NCBI RefSeq assembly: GCF_019041915.1
Contig: NZ_JAHPYF010000002.1
Location: forward strand, 62,001 to 126,000
Source of the DNA: Collinsella sp. MSK.8.10
GTDB taxonomy: Bacteria > Actinomycetota > Coriobacteriia > Coriobacteriales > Coriobacteriaceae
Length of the DNA: 64,000 bases
Direction: 5' to 3'
The first letter of the stretch is position 1. Each line of letters opens with the position of its first letter. This document shows positions 7,335-16,474 of the stretch, piece after piece. Position numbers and translations under genes: made by a program. Under the pieces are notes generated by a model. It searched no databases, was not told the DNA's origin, and saw only the letters and a list, made by a program, of their open reading frames with translations.

Positions 7335-9686
7335 CTACAGATCCAGCGCCTTCTTCGCGGCGTCGACGGGATCGCCATCCATGTAGAACACCGGGCTCAA
7401 GCCCGAGATAATCTCGGACGAAACACTCTGCAGGCCCGCGATGGCGCTCAGCGGCAAAATCACGCGCTTGGCGCCGGCGTTTTTGGCCACGCGCATAATG
7501 TCCTCGAGCCCGCGGATCTCGTCCATAGAGCCCGACATGCGCAAGATTCCTGGAATCGCCAGCGCGGGCATCACCGGGCGGTTGCACGCCGCGGAGCACA
7601 GGCCCACAAACTCGGCGAGCGAAACTTCTTCGGACAGGCCCTTGCTCTGCAGGTCGTTGTAGAACAGCAGGTAATCCTTGGAGCCAATGTGCATGCCCGG
7701 CGCCACGCGGTTCGCCAGGTTCACAAAGTTGTCGAACGCGGCTTCCAGCGTATCGCGCACCGGCTTGTTAAAGGCAACGCCCTCGTGCTTAAACTTGCAC
7801 TCGCCGGCAACGGCCTTGTTCTCCAGCTTGTACACGGCAACCTCGCCGCCCTGCGACCTGCCCACGCCAAACACGTGGCCGGACAGCAGCGGCCCGTCGG
7901 GAATCAGGGTGTCCTCGCTCTGCTCGGGCACGCGCACCACGTGCACGTCCTGCGGGTTGTCGGCATCCATATAGCCCAGGTTGACGTCGATAAACTCGAC
8001 GCCCGCCATAATCTTGAGCTGCTCCTTTACGCGGCGACGGCCCTCGATGGCGTAGTCCAGCAGCCAGCGCACGTCGTCCTTATCCATGGCCTCGTCGGGA
8101 AACAGCAGCTTGGCCAGGCCGCTAAAGGTCTTGCGCACGGCAATCTCGTCACGCTTGTTAAAGTCGCTGTTAAAGCGGAAGTAACGGTCGATATGGTGCG
8201 TAAAGTCCTTGCGGCGCATCTCCTTGCAAAACTCCGACAGGCAGTCGGTGATCAGGCCATAATGCCCGGTCAGCAGGCTCGAGCGCATCTTGGGAATCTC
8301 CCAACCCGGCAGGTAATAGTGGATACGGTCGAAGAAAGCCGAATCGTTGTTAAACTCCGGCGGGAACGGATCAAACAGGTGCGTGGTCTTAAGGACATTT
8401 TGCACGGTGTCGTTGATGTTGCCCTCAAAGACCATGGAGGCATCGGCGTTAATCTGGTCGCGGCCGCGCGCGTAGCTGCCACTCGCCATGTAGTCCTTCA
8501 TGATCTGCACGGCGTTGGTGTCCTTAAAGCGCATGCCGGCGACCTCGTCGAACGTCACGCAGTCCCAGTGGCCCACCAAGCCCACGCGATCGGCGCGCAT
8601 GGAGTTCATGCGGCCGAACAGATTGGCCGTGGTGGTCTGGCCGCCCGAAAGCAAGATGGCGTAGGGCGAGACCTCTTTGTAGATGTGACTCTTACCGGTG
8701 CCGCGGGGACCCAGCTCGCACAGGTTGTAGTTGCGCTCGATCAGCGGCACCATGCGCTCGATAAAGTGCAGACGCTCTTTCTCGGAAAGCTCGCTGGGCT
8801 CATAGCCAGCCGAACGCAGCAGCATATTGAGCCACTCGTCGCGCGTAAAGTACTGGCGCTCGTCGACCATGGCATCCAGGTCCAGATTGGGCATCTGGAT
8901 GGGCGTGAGCGACGCCACGCTAAAGGGAGAGTCCTCGGGTCCGCGCTTTTTGCGCTTGGCCTTGGAGCGGCGTGGCGCATCATCGCCAAAGACCTCCATA
9001 CCAAACTCGTCTTCCTCATCCAGGGGGTGACGATACTCGATGCTCATAATGCACCAAATGCCACCTTGCAGAATTTTGGAATAGTCGCGCACGTACTCAG
9101 CCGGCATTACAAACGGCTCGATGGTCAGATTGGCAAACGATGCCACGTAAATGTCTTTATACTCGTCGAGCTTGGCCGTCACCTTGTCGATGATGGTAAA
9201 GCGGCCCAGTTCGCGAATCTTGGACTTAATGCGCTCGGACTCGTCGGGGCGCACGTAATTATCGGTGAGGATCCTGCGAATACGGTCCAGGCCCTCTGCC
9301 ACGGCATCCTCGTCGTCGGTTGAGCAGTACATGCCCAGCAGATACTCCAGCACAAAGGTCGGCACGTTGGCGCCACGCTTCATAAGGGCCGTCAGGTCCT
9401 TGCGCACGATCTTGCCGGCAAAGTGCTCGAGCAGCTTGCCGTCCAACCCATCCATGTCGTAGCCGTCGTCCTCGGGAGTCTCGGCCACAGCCTGGTCATA
9501 GCCATCGGTCGAGGACTCGTCCTCGGCGGGCGCGGCGGCCTCAACGGACGCGGCGGCCGCCGCCGGCTCCGGGGCAGGCGCAGCAGCCTCAGCCGCCGGC
9601 GCCTCCGCAGGCGCCGCAGCCGCCGCAGGCACATCCACATCAATCGAGGGGACTTCCCACAGACCGTCGTCATGGCTATCAAACAT
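7335..9686 (-). CDS. brxL: BREX protein BrxL (Lon-like AAA+ protein)
   Basis: A 783-residue BrxL. Residues 1-75 are a low-complexity Ala/Pro/Glu extension absent from most homologues. The conserved part starts at about residue 80 (DGLDGKLLEHFAGKIVRKDL). The AAA+ core carries Walker A GPRGTGKS near residue 326-333, with DEVAGM as the Walker B region, followed by the BrxL-typical segment FDPFPPEFNNDSAFFDRIHY. The C-terminus has a Lon-protease-like fold. In known systems BrxL forms ring-shaped, DNA-binding assemblies needed for phage restriction. The ATG at 9686 is preferred over GTG at 9695 because AGGAG is 9 bases from the ATG and 1 base from the GTG. It starts 11 bases after pglZ. Confidence 0.95.
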   Translation of the reverse strand: MFDSHDDGLWEVPSIDVDVPAAAAAPAEAPAAEAAAPAPEPAAAAASVEAAAPAEDESSTDGYDQAVAETPEDDGYDMDGLDGKLLEHFAGKIVRKDLTALMKRGANVPTFVLEYLLGMYCSTDDEDAVAEGLDRIRRILTDNYVRPDESERIKSKIRELGRFTIIDKVTAKLDEYKDIYVASFANLTIEPFVMPAEYVRDYSKILQGGIWCIMSIEYRHPLDEEDEFGMEVFGDDAPRRSKAKRKKRGPEDSPFSVASLTPIQMPNLDLDAMVDERQYFTRDEWLNMLLRSAGYEPSELSEKERLHFIERMVPLIERNYNLCELGPRGTGKSHIYKEVSPYAILLSGGQTTTANLFGRMNSMRADRVGLVGHWDCVTFDEVAGMRFKDTNAVQIMKDYMASGSYARGRDQINADASMVFEGNINDTVQNVLKTTHLFDPFPPEFNNDSAFFDRIHYYLPGWEIPKMRSSLLTGHYGLITDCLSEFCKEMRRKDFTHHIDRYFRFNSDFNKRDEIAVRKTFSGLAKLLFPDEAMDKDDVRWLLDYAIEGRRRVKEQLKIMAGVEFIDVNLGYMDADNPQDVHVVRVPEQSEDTLIPDGPLLSGHVFGVGRSQGGEVAVYKLENKAVAGECKFKHEGVAFNKPVRDTLEAAFDNFVNLANRVAPGMHIGSKDYLLFYNDLQSKGLSEEVSLAEFVGLCSAACNRPVMPALAIPGILRMSGSMDEIRGLEDIMRVAKNAGAKRVILPLSAIAGLQSVSSEIISGLSPVFYMDGDPVDAAKKALDL

Positions 9687-9697
9687 AGGGCACACTC

Positions 9698-12379
9698 CTA
9701 AAAACCAAAGTCAGCAACAGGGGCAAACGAAACGGCGATGGTATACGTCTCGCGCCAAACGATCTTGCCCGTCTGCGCATCGCGACAAACCAGCAAATGG
9801 GACGAGCCGGACCCAAACGACACGCCCGCCTTAAGCGTAAAGCGAGCCTCGACCACGCGGTCCTGCGGGTTGGGCGAGGTCATGTCCGCATGCACGCGGG
9901 CAACGTCGCTCACCTCGTTGCCAGTCTCGTCGGTAAACACCAGCTCGTACTCGCACGGCAACACCTTGCCCGTAGCGGCCTCCTCCTGCAACAACTTAAT
10001 GCCAAACAGCGAGTTGGTAACGCGACGGCTCTCGCTCAGCACGCGCAGCTGAGCCATTTGCGTGTCGACAAATTCCTTTGAGGAAGCGCTCAGACGACGA
10101 TACCCGACCACCGGCACCACGAGCTCCTGCAAGCTCACGCCGCCATGCACGTAGCGCTTGGTTCCGCCGGGTCGCTTATAGTGCACGATCCCGCGCGGGG
10201 CCAAGCCGACATAGCCGCCGCCCGGCACCACATGGTCCATGTTCATGGCCAAATACGGGCTACCGTCCGCACCGTTGGCGATATCGGCCAAGGCGTCGCC
10301 CTGAGCGACCACCGCATGGCGCTTGCCAAACAGCACCGGATCGTCGGGCAGGTCATTCTTGCCCAGGAACAGGCATTCCGGCAGCTCGTTGGCCGTGAAC
10401 AAAAAGCCATGGTCGGACGTAATCGTCACGCGGGCGCCCGGCGCATCGGTGCACACGCGCTTGGCGATCGAGACCAGCTCGTCCACGCTCTCGGCGCACG
10501 CATCGAACACGTCGCTTTCGGTGGCGAGTTTCTCCCCCGTCGCGTCGATCTTGTTGTGATACAGGTACACGATCTCACTGGACTTGAGCAGCTCCTTGCG
10601 TTCGGCGGCAGACATGTCCAGATACGCCGCGGCACTCAGGGCACGACCCACAGGCGCGGCCTTCTGCAGCACCGCTTGACGCTCGACCGTAGAGCCCGTG
10701 GGCATGCCATCGAGCTGCACGGCGCCCGTTTCCATGTTAAGCGTCATGCCCTGATGCGGCAACAACGCCGGCATGCCCATCTCGGTAATAGAGGGGAACA
10801 TCGCCTGCATGCTACCCATGCGCACCTCGCCGCCGCGCTCGCGCTCCAAAGCGGCAGCCACATCCTGCGCCACCTCGTAGCGCAGCGCATCGCTAATCAG
10901 GACCACCTTGGCCTTGGCACTGCCAGCATACGTGGGCAGCGTCTCCCAATAGAACAGGTCTTGGCGAGCGACGCCCTCAACATAGCCGGCATCGCGCCAC
11001 TGCGCCTGAGCGGCATTGGCCCAGCATGCGTTGCTCTCGGTCAGATACCAGTTAACGTAGTTGTTCTCGGCCCACTCGACCGCGCGGCGCTCGGGTTCCT
11101 CCAGCAGGTCGACACCACGCAGCTTGCAGCGTTCGTCTGCCTGACGCAGTGCGCGATATGCCGCATCCATGCGCCACCAATCTGTGGTATAGGCCTCCCA
11201 CACCTCGGCCGCCTGGGCAATGTGGAATCCGCCCGCATGGTCGCGCTTAAAGGCTGCCATATCGGCCAGTGCCAAAAGCACCTGGTAGTAGCAGGCGACA
11301 TCGTCGTACCAGCACAGATCGCGACGGGCCGCGGCAACACGACGGGCCTCGTCAACGCGGTCGGCCCCCTGTGCCAGTGAGGCGAGCAGGTCGCTCAAAA
11401 TGGCCTCGTCAACGCACGGGAACACATCGAGGCGCAGCAGATCGTCGGTAGACAGAGCGCCAAACACATGGCGCAGGCCGCACGCGTCCTGGACCAGCTC
11501 GCAAATCTCGCGCAGGTCATCAGACGCCGCAGCATCGCCCGCCCATTCGCGGACAACCGCGATGCAATACGGCGCGTAGGCAGGCGCAATATGGTTGGAG
11601 AGCTTTTGCAGCGCAGAGGCCGGCACCAACGAGGCCGCAGCCGTCAGCAGCACATGGGCGGCAAAATCCTGGAGCGAATCGCGCTCGAACAGCGCGCCCT
11701 CAAAGCCGGTGCGCTGACGCACAAAGGCAGCAAGACTGTCGGCGGCCTCAAACTTTTGCGCCAGCTCCGACAGCGCCTCCGGACCATCGTGCAGCAACAT
11801 GGTCAGGCACGCGCGCACAATAAACGGCATGGTGGCAGCGCTGGGATCGGAGCCACCAAACATGGCAGCCAGCAGGCCCAGCTCAACATCGGCCGCACAC
11901 GCAGGCGCGGGCATGCACTTGGAAAACTTGGCGACGCGACCCTTGGCGTCAAAGAACGACTTGTGCGCCTGCAGAGCCTTGCGAATATCCCTCGCGTTGG
12001 AGGCGCCCAGCTGATCGGCCAGCAGTGACAGATAGTCCGCCGAGAACTGATCGGCGTACAGCTCAACATCGGCCAGCCAATCGCCCTCAAGGCTACCGCG
12101 CCCATGTTGGCGATACACCAGCATGTCGCTCGTGGTGTCCTCGCGGGCGATAAGGCGCTTGACCTCAAACATATGCCCGTCGCAAGCCTCCACAAAGCGC
12201 ACCGGACGCGGCAGGCGCTGCTCTACCGCTTCGCCAAAGCCGCCCTCGGCAAGCTCGGCAAACGTAGCGGCAAACTCGCCCTCCGCGTCGTGCCACACCA
12301 CCACGCGGCGCTCACGGCAATCGGGCAACGGCTGTTCAAAGCGCGCCGCCAGCTCTTCAATTACATCGAACTTTGCCAT
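9698..12379 (-). CDS. pglZ: BREX-1 PglZ (type A) alkaline-phosphatase-fold protein
   Basis: An 893-residue PglZ of the BREX-1 type. The alkaline-phosphatase-superfamily core lies in the second half: VVLISDALRYEVA near residue 490 carries the nucleophile-region Asp, and ITSDHGF near residue 650 carries the metal-ligand Asp-His. The N-terminal half is the helical region seen in type A proteins. PglZ interacts with PglX and is needed for both methylation and phage exclusion in studied systems. It follows the C-terminal pglX fragment by 60 bases and precedes brxL by 11. It appears intact, with no frameshift or in-frame stop. Confidence 0.95.
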   Translation of the reverse strand: MAKFDVIEELAARFEQPLPDCRERRVVVWHDAEGEFAATFAELAEGGFGEAVEQRLPRPVRFVEACDGHMFEVKRLIAREDTTSDMLVYRQHGRGSLEGDWLADVELYADQFSADYLSLLADQLGASNARDIRKALQAHKSFFDAKGRVAKFSKCMPAPACAADVELGLLAAMFGGSDPSAATMPFIVRACLTMLLHDGPEALSELAQKFEAADSLAAFVRQRTGFEGALFERDSLQDFAAHVLLTAAASLVPASALQKLSNHIAPAYAPYCIAVVREWAGDAAASDDLREICELVQDACGLRHVFGALSTDDLLRLDVFPCVDEAILSDLLASLAQGADRVDEARRVAAARRDLCWYDDVACYYQVLLALADMAAFKRDHAGGFHIAQAAEVWEAYTTDWWRMDAAYRALRQADERCKLRGVDLLEEPERRAVEWAENNYVNWYLTESNACWANAAQAQWRDAGYVEGVARQDLFYWETLPTYAGSAKAKVVLISDALRYEVAQDVAAALERERGGEVRMGSMQAMFPSITEMGMPALLPHQGMTLNMETGAVQLDGMPTGSTVERQAVLQKAAPVGRALSAAAYLDMSAAERKELLKSSEIVYLYHNKIDATGEKLATESDVFDACAESVDELVSIAKRVCTDAPGARVTITSDHGFLFTANELPECLFLGKNDLPDDPVLFGKRHAVVAQGDALADIANGADGSPYLAMNMDHVVPGGGYVGLAPRGIVHYKRPGGTKRYVHGGVSLQELVVPVVGYRRLSASSKEFVDTQMAQLRVLSESRRVTNSLFGIKLLQEEAATGKVLPCEYELVFTDETGNEVSDVARVHADMTSPNPQDRVVEARFTLKAGVSFGSGSSHLLVCRDAQTGKIVWRETYTIAVSFAPVADFGF

Positions 12380-12439
12380 CTAACAATCCCACTGTCATAC
12401 CGGTCAAAACAATTCGCGTAACGCGTAATCACGTGTGCA

Positions 12440-13408
12440 TTATTTTATCTTTGCCAGCACATCCTGGAACTTGGCATAGTTGACCTTAACACCGTCGTCC
12501 AGGTCGATCTTGATCATCTGGTCGGCCAGGTGATGCAGCTTTTCCTCGTAGGCAACGGTCTCGGTCAGCTGGTCCTTGAGCTTTTTGATGCGCTTGGTCA
12601 GCGCGACCTTCTCGCCGCGCTCGGCCGTGGCCAGCGCATCCTCGGCATCGGCGATCTGCGAGCGATAGCGCTCCTGCTGCTCGTGCACGTAGTCGGTACG
12701 AATGCGCGCCAGCAGATCGGGAGTATAGCGGTGCATGTAGACCAGAGCCATAAAGCCGTTCTTTTTGCCCGAGTCGAACAACCAGTAGATGGGGCGTTTC
12801 TTGTAGGTCTGGCAGTGGTCCTTAAAGAAGTCCTTCAAAAAGTAGGTGCGGATGACCTCGCGCGAGGTACCCTTGCCGCCGAGCGCCTCGGCAATAAAGG
12901 CCAGGTTCTGCTCGAGCGTCTCCTCGCCATACACAGTGCGCACAAAGTCGATAAAGTAGCGCACGATGTCGTCGTCAAAGTACTCGTCGTCGGTGATGGG
13001 CAGCACGTTGTCGCCATCGGGCATAAAGGTCACGTGATCGGGATCGGGCATCTTGGCCAGATAGTCAGAGACCGTGGCGCCCTGGTCGGCCAAGACCAGA
13101 CCGTCCACGTCCAGCGAATAGCGACCAAACATGCAGCCCACGGCATAGCTTATGAGCGAGGTGATCTCGTCGCGCTTGGTGCGCACGTACTTGTTGCCCT
13201 TATAGCTCTCGGGGATCTCGTCGGCGGTGTCGAAGATGCGCGCAACCGATACATACTTGTCCTCGACCTCGATGGGCACCTCGCCCTCCATGTTGTAGAT
13301 CTTGGCAAAGATTCGGTTGAGCTCCTCCTCGTTAGCGCGAAGCTTCTCAAAGCGAGCATTGACCTCGGCCTTGCGAGCCTCGTATTTATCGGCGAGCAAC
13401 GTTGCCAT
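12440..13408 (-). CDS. pglX: PglX C-terminal fragment (BREX adenine methyltransferase, split gene)
   Basis: A 322-residue protein corresponding to the last third of PglX. It begins with a coiled helix and then the PglX signature ANEEELNRIFAKIYNMEGE. It continues with RPIYWLFDSGKKNGFMALVY and a long charged coiled coil before the end. No methyltransferase motif is present; those lie in the separate gene at 17784-20276. The two products together total 1152 residues, the usual length of one PglX, so little or nothing is lost. The fragment has its own ATG (weak ribosome site) and an in-frame stop 30 bases upstream. GC-rich codon use matches pglZ and contrasts with the AT-rich DNA immediately upstream. 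It may work as a second subunit or be a remnant. Confidence 0.85.
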   Translation of the reverse strand: MATLLADKYEARKAEVNARFEKLRANEEELNRIFAKIYNMEGEVPIEVEDKYVSVARIFDTADEIPESYKGNKYVRTKRDEITSLISYAVGCMFGRYSLDVDGLVLADQGATVSDYLAKMPDPDHVTFMPDGDNVLPITDDEYFDDDIVRYFIDFVRTVYGEETLEQNLAFIAEALGGKGTSREVIRTYFLKDFFKDHCQTYKKRPIYWLFDSGKKNGFMALVYMHRYTPDLLARIRTDYVHEQQERYRSQIADAEDALATAERGEKVALTKRIKKLKDQLTETVAYEEKLHHLADQMIKIDLDDGVKVNYAKFQDVLAKIK

Positions 13409-13601
13409 ATCTCTATCCCATCCAATCAGGACCGATTAAAAGCCCAATAAAACTAGCTAAGTCAACATAGACAAGTCTACCCGACAGCAAAGCTAATAGC
13501 GCCCCGTGCAGAGCATTCGCAGGCACCATTTTGAGAGTACTTCCACTACAGGCCGACCCCGCTTTGCAGCCAATATGTATTAACTTACTCCACCAGCTCC
13601 A

Positions 13602-13632
13602 CCATTTGTTGAGCAACAAGTGCGAGCGGTAG
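13602..13632. repeat. 31-base direct repeat with palindromic core, copy 1
   Basis: Identical over 31 bases to 16475-16505, same orientation; weaker similarity extends about 20 bases further upstream. The core TTGTTG-AG-CAACAA (13606-13619) is a perfect palindrome. It lies about 200 bases upstream of the C-terminal pglX fragment. It may be an operator or a recombination site. Confidence 0.75.
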
Positions 13633-13770
13633 CCATAACGCCACGACCGCAGCAACCGGTTCAAAGCAACACGAACGAGCGCGCCCCCACCATCTCATGC
13701 CAAAAGTCTGTCGTTATCCTAAAATCGCAGGCAGATTGACGAACATGTGTTTGGTCATTATAATTTCTAC

Positions 13771-13800
13771 TTGAATAGACTCCTCGTCTCGTGGTATAAA
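13771..13800 (+). promoter_or_regulatory. Sigma-70 type promoter for the DUF3800 RNA/gene unit
   Basis: TTGAAT (13771-13776), 18-base spacer, TATAAA (13795-13800). It reads into a GC-rich hairpin and then the DUF3800 gene. The region around is AT-rich, unlike the surrounding BREX genes. Confidence 0.6.
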
Positions 13801-13806
13801 AAGGTT

Positions 13807-13860
13807 ACGTTCCTTTATGGAGGGCAGTCAAGGGCCGGGGGATCCCCCCGGCATTTTTGT
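13807..13860 (+). ncRNA. Hairpin RNA upstream of DUF3800 gene
   Basis: Transcript expected from the promoter just upstream. A strong hairpin (GCCGGGGG-AT-CCCCCCGGC region, 13834-13852) is followed by ATTTTTGTTTTT, an intrinsic terminator shape, only about 15 bases before the ribosome site of the DUF3800 gene. So most transcripts should end as a short RNA. A similar block follows the gene. Conserved RNA motifs accompanying DUF3800 genes have been published as a set of comparative-genomics motifs; membership of this RNA in one of them is not tested here. Confidence 0.6.
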
Positions 13861-13878
13861 TTTTAGGGAGACTGCATC

Positions 13879-14556
13879 ATGAGGGAGCTTTCCGTCTTCG
13901 TCGACGAATCCGGCAACTACGGAGGGCAAAGTGCTAAGTACTATCTCGTCACGCTTGTATTTCATGACCAGTCAGCATCAATTGCTGAAATTATCGAGCG
14001 TTATAAACACACGCTTAGAACGCGTGGACTTCCCGATATTCCCCTACACATGAACCCCCTGATGCACGGCAACGAATCCTACGGAGCCATGGACACTCGC
14101 TTGCGCAATCGGCTTCTGGCGAGCTTTGCAACATTTGCAAACAAATGCCCCGTTACATACATGACGCTCAGTTACCAAAGAAACAAATTTAAAAGCGATG
14201 CGGCAATGTTCGCAAGGATGCGTCGCGATTTGATCCTCTTTTTGTTCGACAGGCTTCAGTCTTTTCAAGACTATAGCGTCATCAAGATTTATTACGACGA
14301 CGGACAAGACGAAGTAACAGCTGTCCTCCATGCGGCATTCGAATACGTCCTTGGGAAACAGGCTGTGGTTTACAAAGAATGTGATCCGAAGCACTTCAGG
14401 CTTCAGCAAATTGCTGACTATATTTGCGAAATCGAGCTGGCGGAGATTAAATACGGTAATTCCGAGCAATCAAATACCGAGCAAATCTTTTTTGGAAACT
14501 ACCGTGATTTCAGAAAGAATCACCTTAGAAAGATTCGGGCGAAACGTCTCGCGTAG
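13879..14556 (+). CDS. DUF3800 protein (RNase H-like fold) inside the split pglX locus
   Basis: A 225-residue DUF3800 protein. It has the family's N-terminal DESG (residues 9-12), a central YYDDGQDEV strand with acidic residues, and a C-terminal QQIADYI block; these acidic positions line the active site of an RNase H-like fold. The family is often found in mobile or defence loci and beside conserved small RNAs; its biochemical role is not established. AGGGAG lies 7 bases before the ATG. It is the only plus-strand gene within the BREX region and is AT-rich compared with neighbours. Hairpin RNAs precede and follow it, suggesting one RNA-protein unit. Confidence 0.85.
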   Translation: MRELSVFVDESGNYGGQSAKYYLVTLVFHDQSASIAEIIERYKHTLRTRGLPDIPLHMNPLMHGNESYGAMDTRLRNRLLASFATFANKCPVTYMTLSYQRNKFKSDAAMFARMRRDLILFLFDRLQSFQDYSVIKIYYDDGQDEVTAVLHAAFEYVLGKQAVVYKECDPKHFRLQQIADYICEIELAEIKYGNSEQSNTEQIFFGNYRDFRKNHLRKIRAKRLA

Positions 14557-14576
14557 ACCCGGCGCGCAGCTTCTGG

Positions 14577-14668
14577 TATAAAGATATCGGTACCCTCGAA
14601 TAGAGGGACCTCCAAGAGCCGGGGGCTTCCCTCCGGCAAGAGCCGGGGGATGTCCCCCGGCATTTTTT
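14577..14668 (+). ncRNA. Tandem-hairpin RNA downstream of DUF3800 gene
   Basis: Starts with a -10-like TATAAA (14577-14582) in the same TGGTATAAA context as the promoter upstream of the gene. Two exact-period 24-base units follow (14613-14636 and 14637-14660), each beginning CAAGAGCCGGGGG and folding into an 8-pair hairpin. ATTTTTT follows the second. The layout (promoter-like box, AGAGGG or GAGGGC box, GCCGGGGG hairpin, T run) repeats that of 13795-13860, so this is a duplicated RNA module. It also serves as the gene's terminator. Confidence 0.6.
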
Positions 14669-14692
14669 ATGCCTGGATCCAATGCAAGCTCG

Positions 14693-14727
14693 ACATAAAA
14701 ACGGGGGGCATCCCTAGAGATGCCCCC
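14693..14727 (-). terminator. Intrinsic terminator of the 531-residue coiled-coil gene
   Basis: On the minus strand GGGGGCATC-TCTAGG-GATGCCCCC (9 pairs) is followed by CGTTTTTATG. It lies 30 bases after the stop codon of the coiled-coil gene, so transcription of that gene stops here rather than running into pglX's C-terminal fragment. Confidence 0.85.
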
Positions 14728-14757
14728 TGCAAAATACAGCCGACTCCTAAACAAGAA

Positions 14758-16344
14758 TCAATCGTCCAATAAATCCATGAACCTTTTGTCGGTAAACACA
14801 TAGGCAGGGAGGTTGTAAAGCGGGGCGACCCGTTTTACTGAATGGGTCTTGTCGTAGTATTTCTGAACAATAATCGAAGCCGTTGAAACCGAGTCTATTC
14901 CGTCGACCGCATCAACCATATCTCGCAGACCAAATTCTTCGCCAACTTCGACTGTTTGTGCAAACTGTTTTGCAAAACGCCGTTTTTTCTGCTGGTATTC
15001 AGCCCGCTCTTTGCGATCACGCGCCTGTTTTATGCGCCAATCGGCATCCCAGCAAAACCTATCCATTTTTGGATTATCTGGCACGCTGGCGCAGAACGCT
15101 TCAAGCTCAGCCTTGCCTTCTTTCCATGTAGCCTCTTTCTGCTCAAAGTTCGCCTCGGCCTCCTTAAGCGCCAGTTGAGCATCGCCCTCTTGCTGCTGCA
15201 ACTTATCGACCTCAACTTTGGCAAGCTCACTCGATCCTTCAAAGAGATCGATCCCAATAGACTTGAGGCTGGAATCGACCTTTTCTATGCGCCCGGCAAG
15301 ATTCGAAAGCTTTTTCTTTACTTGGCGCTTATTGCTAATGTCAAACAGTCCAAACGACTGAAGCTCTTTCTCGCAGCTCGAAACCTCATTATCAAGGTTG
15401 TTCCTCTGCTCTGTCAGCTGCTCTCGCTTGCGCTCCAGGTCCCGGAAGTGATCGTATGTCGAGGTTGCCTCGGCCAGAGCCTTAGTAATCGAGTCAAGCT
15501 TTCGTTGAAGTTGCGCCTTTTCCGCTTCGGCTTGATCTAATTCGTCCTGGTCAGCGAGGCATCGATCAGCAAGCGCGTAGACCCTATCCCTCGTCTCGTC
15601 CTCTGCCCAAGACTTTGGTTGAAACGGTTGAGGCTTCTCGTCCGCGCCCCTGCTCTTTTTGCCGGGAGCATCGCCATCGTTCTCTAGCGCGACGGATGCC
15701 GATACCAATTCCGATCCATTACAAGCATCCAGCCGAATCTTCGGGGCAGAGTAGACCATCGTCGTTCCCGGCTTTTCCTGCACACCCACAACGTCCGTCA
15801 CGTCGTCTACGACCAGCATAGATAGATCGACGTTCTTCGCCGCAACAAACGTCACCTTAAACGAAACGTCTTGCTGGCTACGCAGCCCTTGGCGCATATC
15901 CCAAAGCATGCGTGTGACCAAGTTGAAGAACTGGGGGATACCGCGAGCGATTCGCGTGTCATACATTACGCAATACGCATCGGGGGCCGGATTGTCGATT
16001 ACGAGCGCCTTGTTACAGCCGCAGAAATCAGCCAAGACAAGGCCCGTCAAATCCCCTTCTCGAAGCATAGGGTAAAGCGCCTCGTGGATTGCGCTCCTGG
16101 GAACAATAAGGTCCTCATCGGCCTCAACCAGGTTATTCAGAAAGCCATCTACAAAGCAGTTGAGATAATCATTCAGATCATCAAAGCCGCCCCGCGTGGC
16201 AAACTCGGTGAGCTCGGGAACCTTTTCGTTATCGACATGCAGACCGGTCGCAGCGTGATGACGACCATCCCAGGTGATCATTCCATCGTCAAAGCAAACG
16301 CAATAATCGGACAGAAGGTGGAAAAAAGAAGTCACCAAATCCAT
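14758..16344 (-). CDS. Coiled-coil protein with N-terminal domain shared with 25376-26404
   Basis: About 528 residues, function unknown. Residues 1-165 form a globular domain containing ITWDGRHHA, VPRSAIHE, REGDLTGL and YDTRIARGI. The same blocks, in the same order, occur in the 342-residue protein before brxA (VTWDG, VPRD, EGDLT, YDERLA). A variable linker follows (residues about 195-255), then a long coiled coil (about 255-440) with many Glu/Lys/Gln heptads, and a final basic helical part. There is no membrane segment. The ATG at 16344 has GAAAGG 9 bases upstream; TTG at 16353 would sit on the ribosome site. It is AT-rich, lies within the DNA that splits pglX, and has its own terminator. 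Confidence 0.8.
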   Translation of the reverse strand: MDLVTSFFHLLSDYCVCFDDGMITWDGRHHAATGLHVDNEKVPELTEFATRGGFDDLNDYLNCFVDGFLNNLVEADEDLIVPRSAIHEALYPMLREGDLTGLVLADFCGCNKALVIDNPAPDAYCVMYDTRIARGIPQFFNLVTRMLWDMRQGLRSQQDVSFKVTFVAAKNVDLSMLVVDDVTDVVGVQEKPGTTMVYSAPKIRLDACNGSELVSASVALENDGDAPGKKSRGADEKPQPFQPKSWAEDETRDRVYALADRCLADQDELDQAEAEKAQLQRKLDSITKALAEATSTYDHFRDLERKREQLTEQRNNLDNEVSSCEKELQSFGLFDISNKRQVKKKLSNLAGRIEKVDSSLKSIGIDLFEGSSELAKVEVDKLQQQEGDAQLALKEAEANFEQKEATWKEGKAELEAFCASVPDNPKMDRFCWDADWRIKQARDRKERAEYQQKKRRFAKQFAQTVEVGEEFGLRDMVDAVDGIDSVSTASIIVQKYYDKTHSVKRVAPLYNLPAYVFTDKRFMDLLDD

Positions 16345-16474
16345 CTCAATCAACCTTTCGCTTTAGCTCCAGAAGCTACTTGGCTTCCTTCGGGGCGCTT
16401 TCGATGAGTGCTTCGATTCCCTCTATCCCCTCGCCTTGACCGAACACTGCTATCAACTTAGCCCATCAACCTCG

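Noticed and set aside
7689-9323. A 544-residue open frame opposite brxL
   Set aside because: It is a mirror of the GC-rich brxL codons (His/Val/Leu/Ala-rich, no domain); brxL itself is unmistakable.
10145-11380. A 411-residue open frame opposite pglZ
   Set aside because: Same mirror effect; the pglZ frame carries the real motifs.
13413-13664. An 83-residue open frame in the gap upstream of the C-terminal pglX fragment
   Set aside because: It crosses the 31-base repeat and its palindrome, and the same repeat at 16475 is not coding.
13834-14661. DUF3800 and its hairpins as a classical type III toxin-antitoxin system
   Set aside because: Repeat RNA and terminator fit superficially, but the protein is not of the ToxN/CptN/TenpN fold and the repeats lie mostly downstream of the gene, so only the weaker RNA-protein unit claim is kept.
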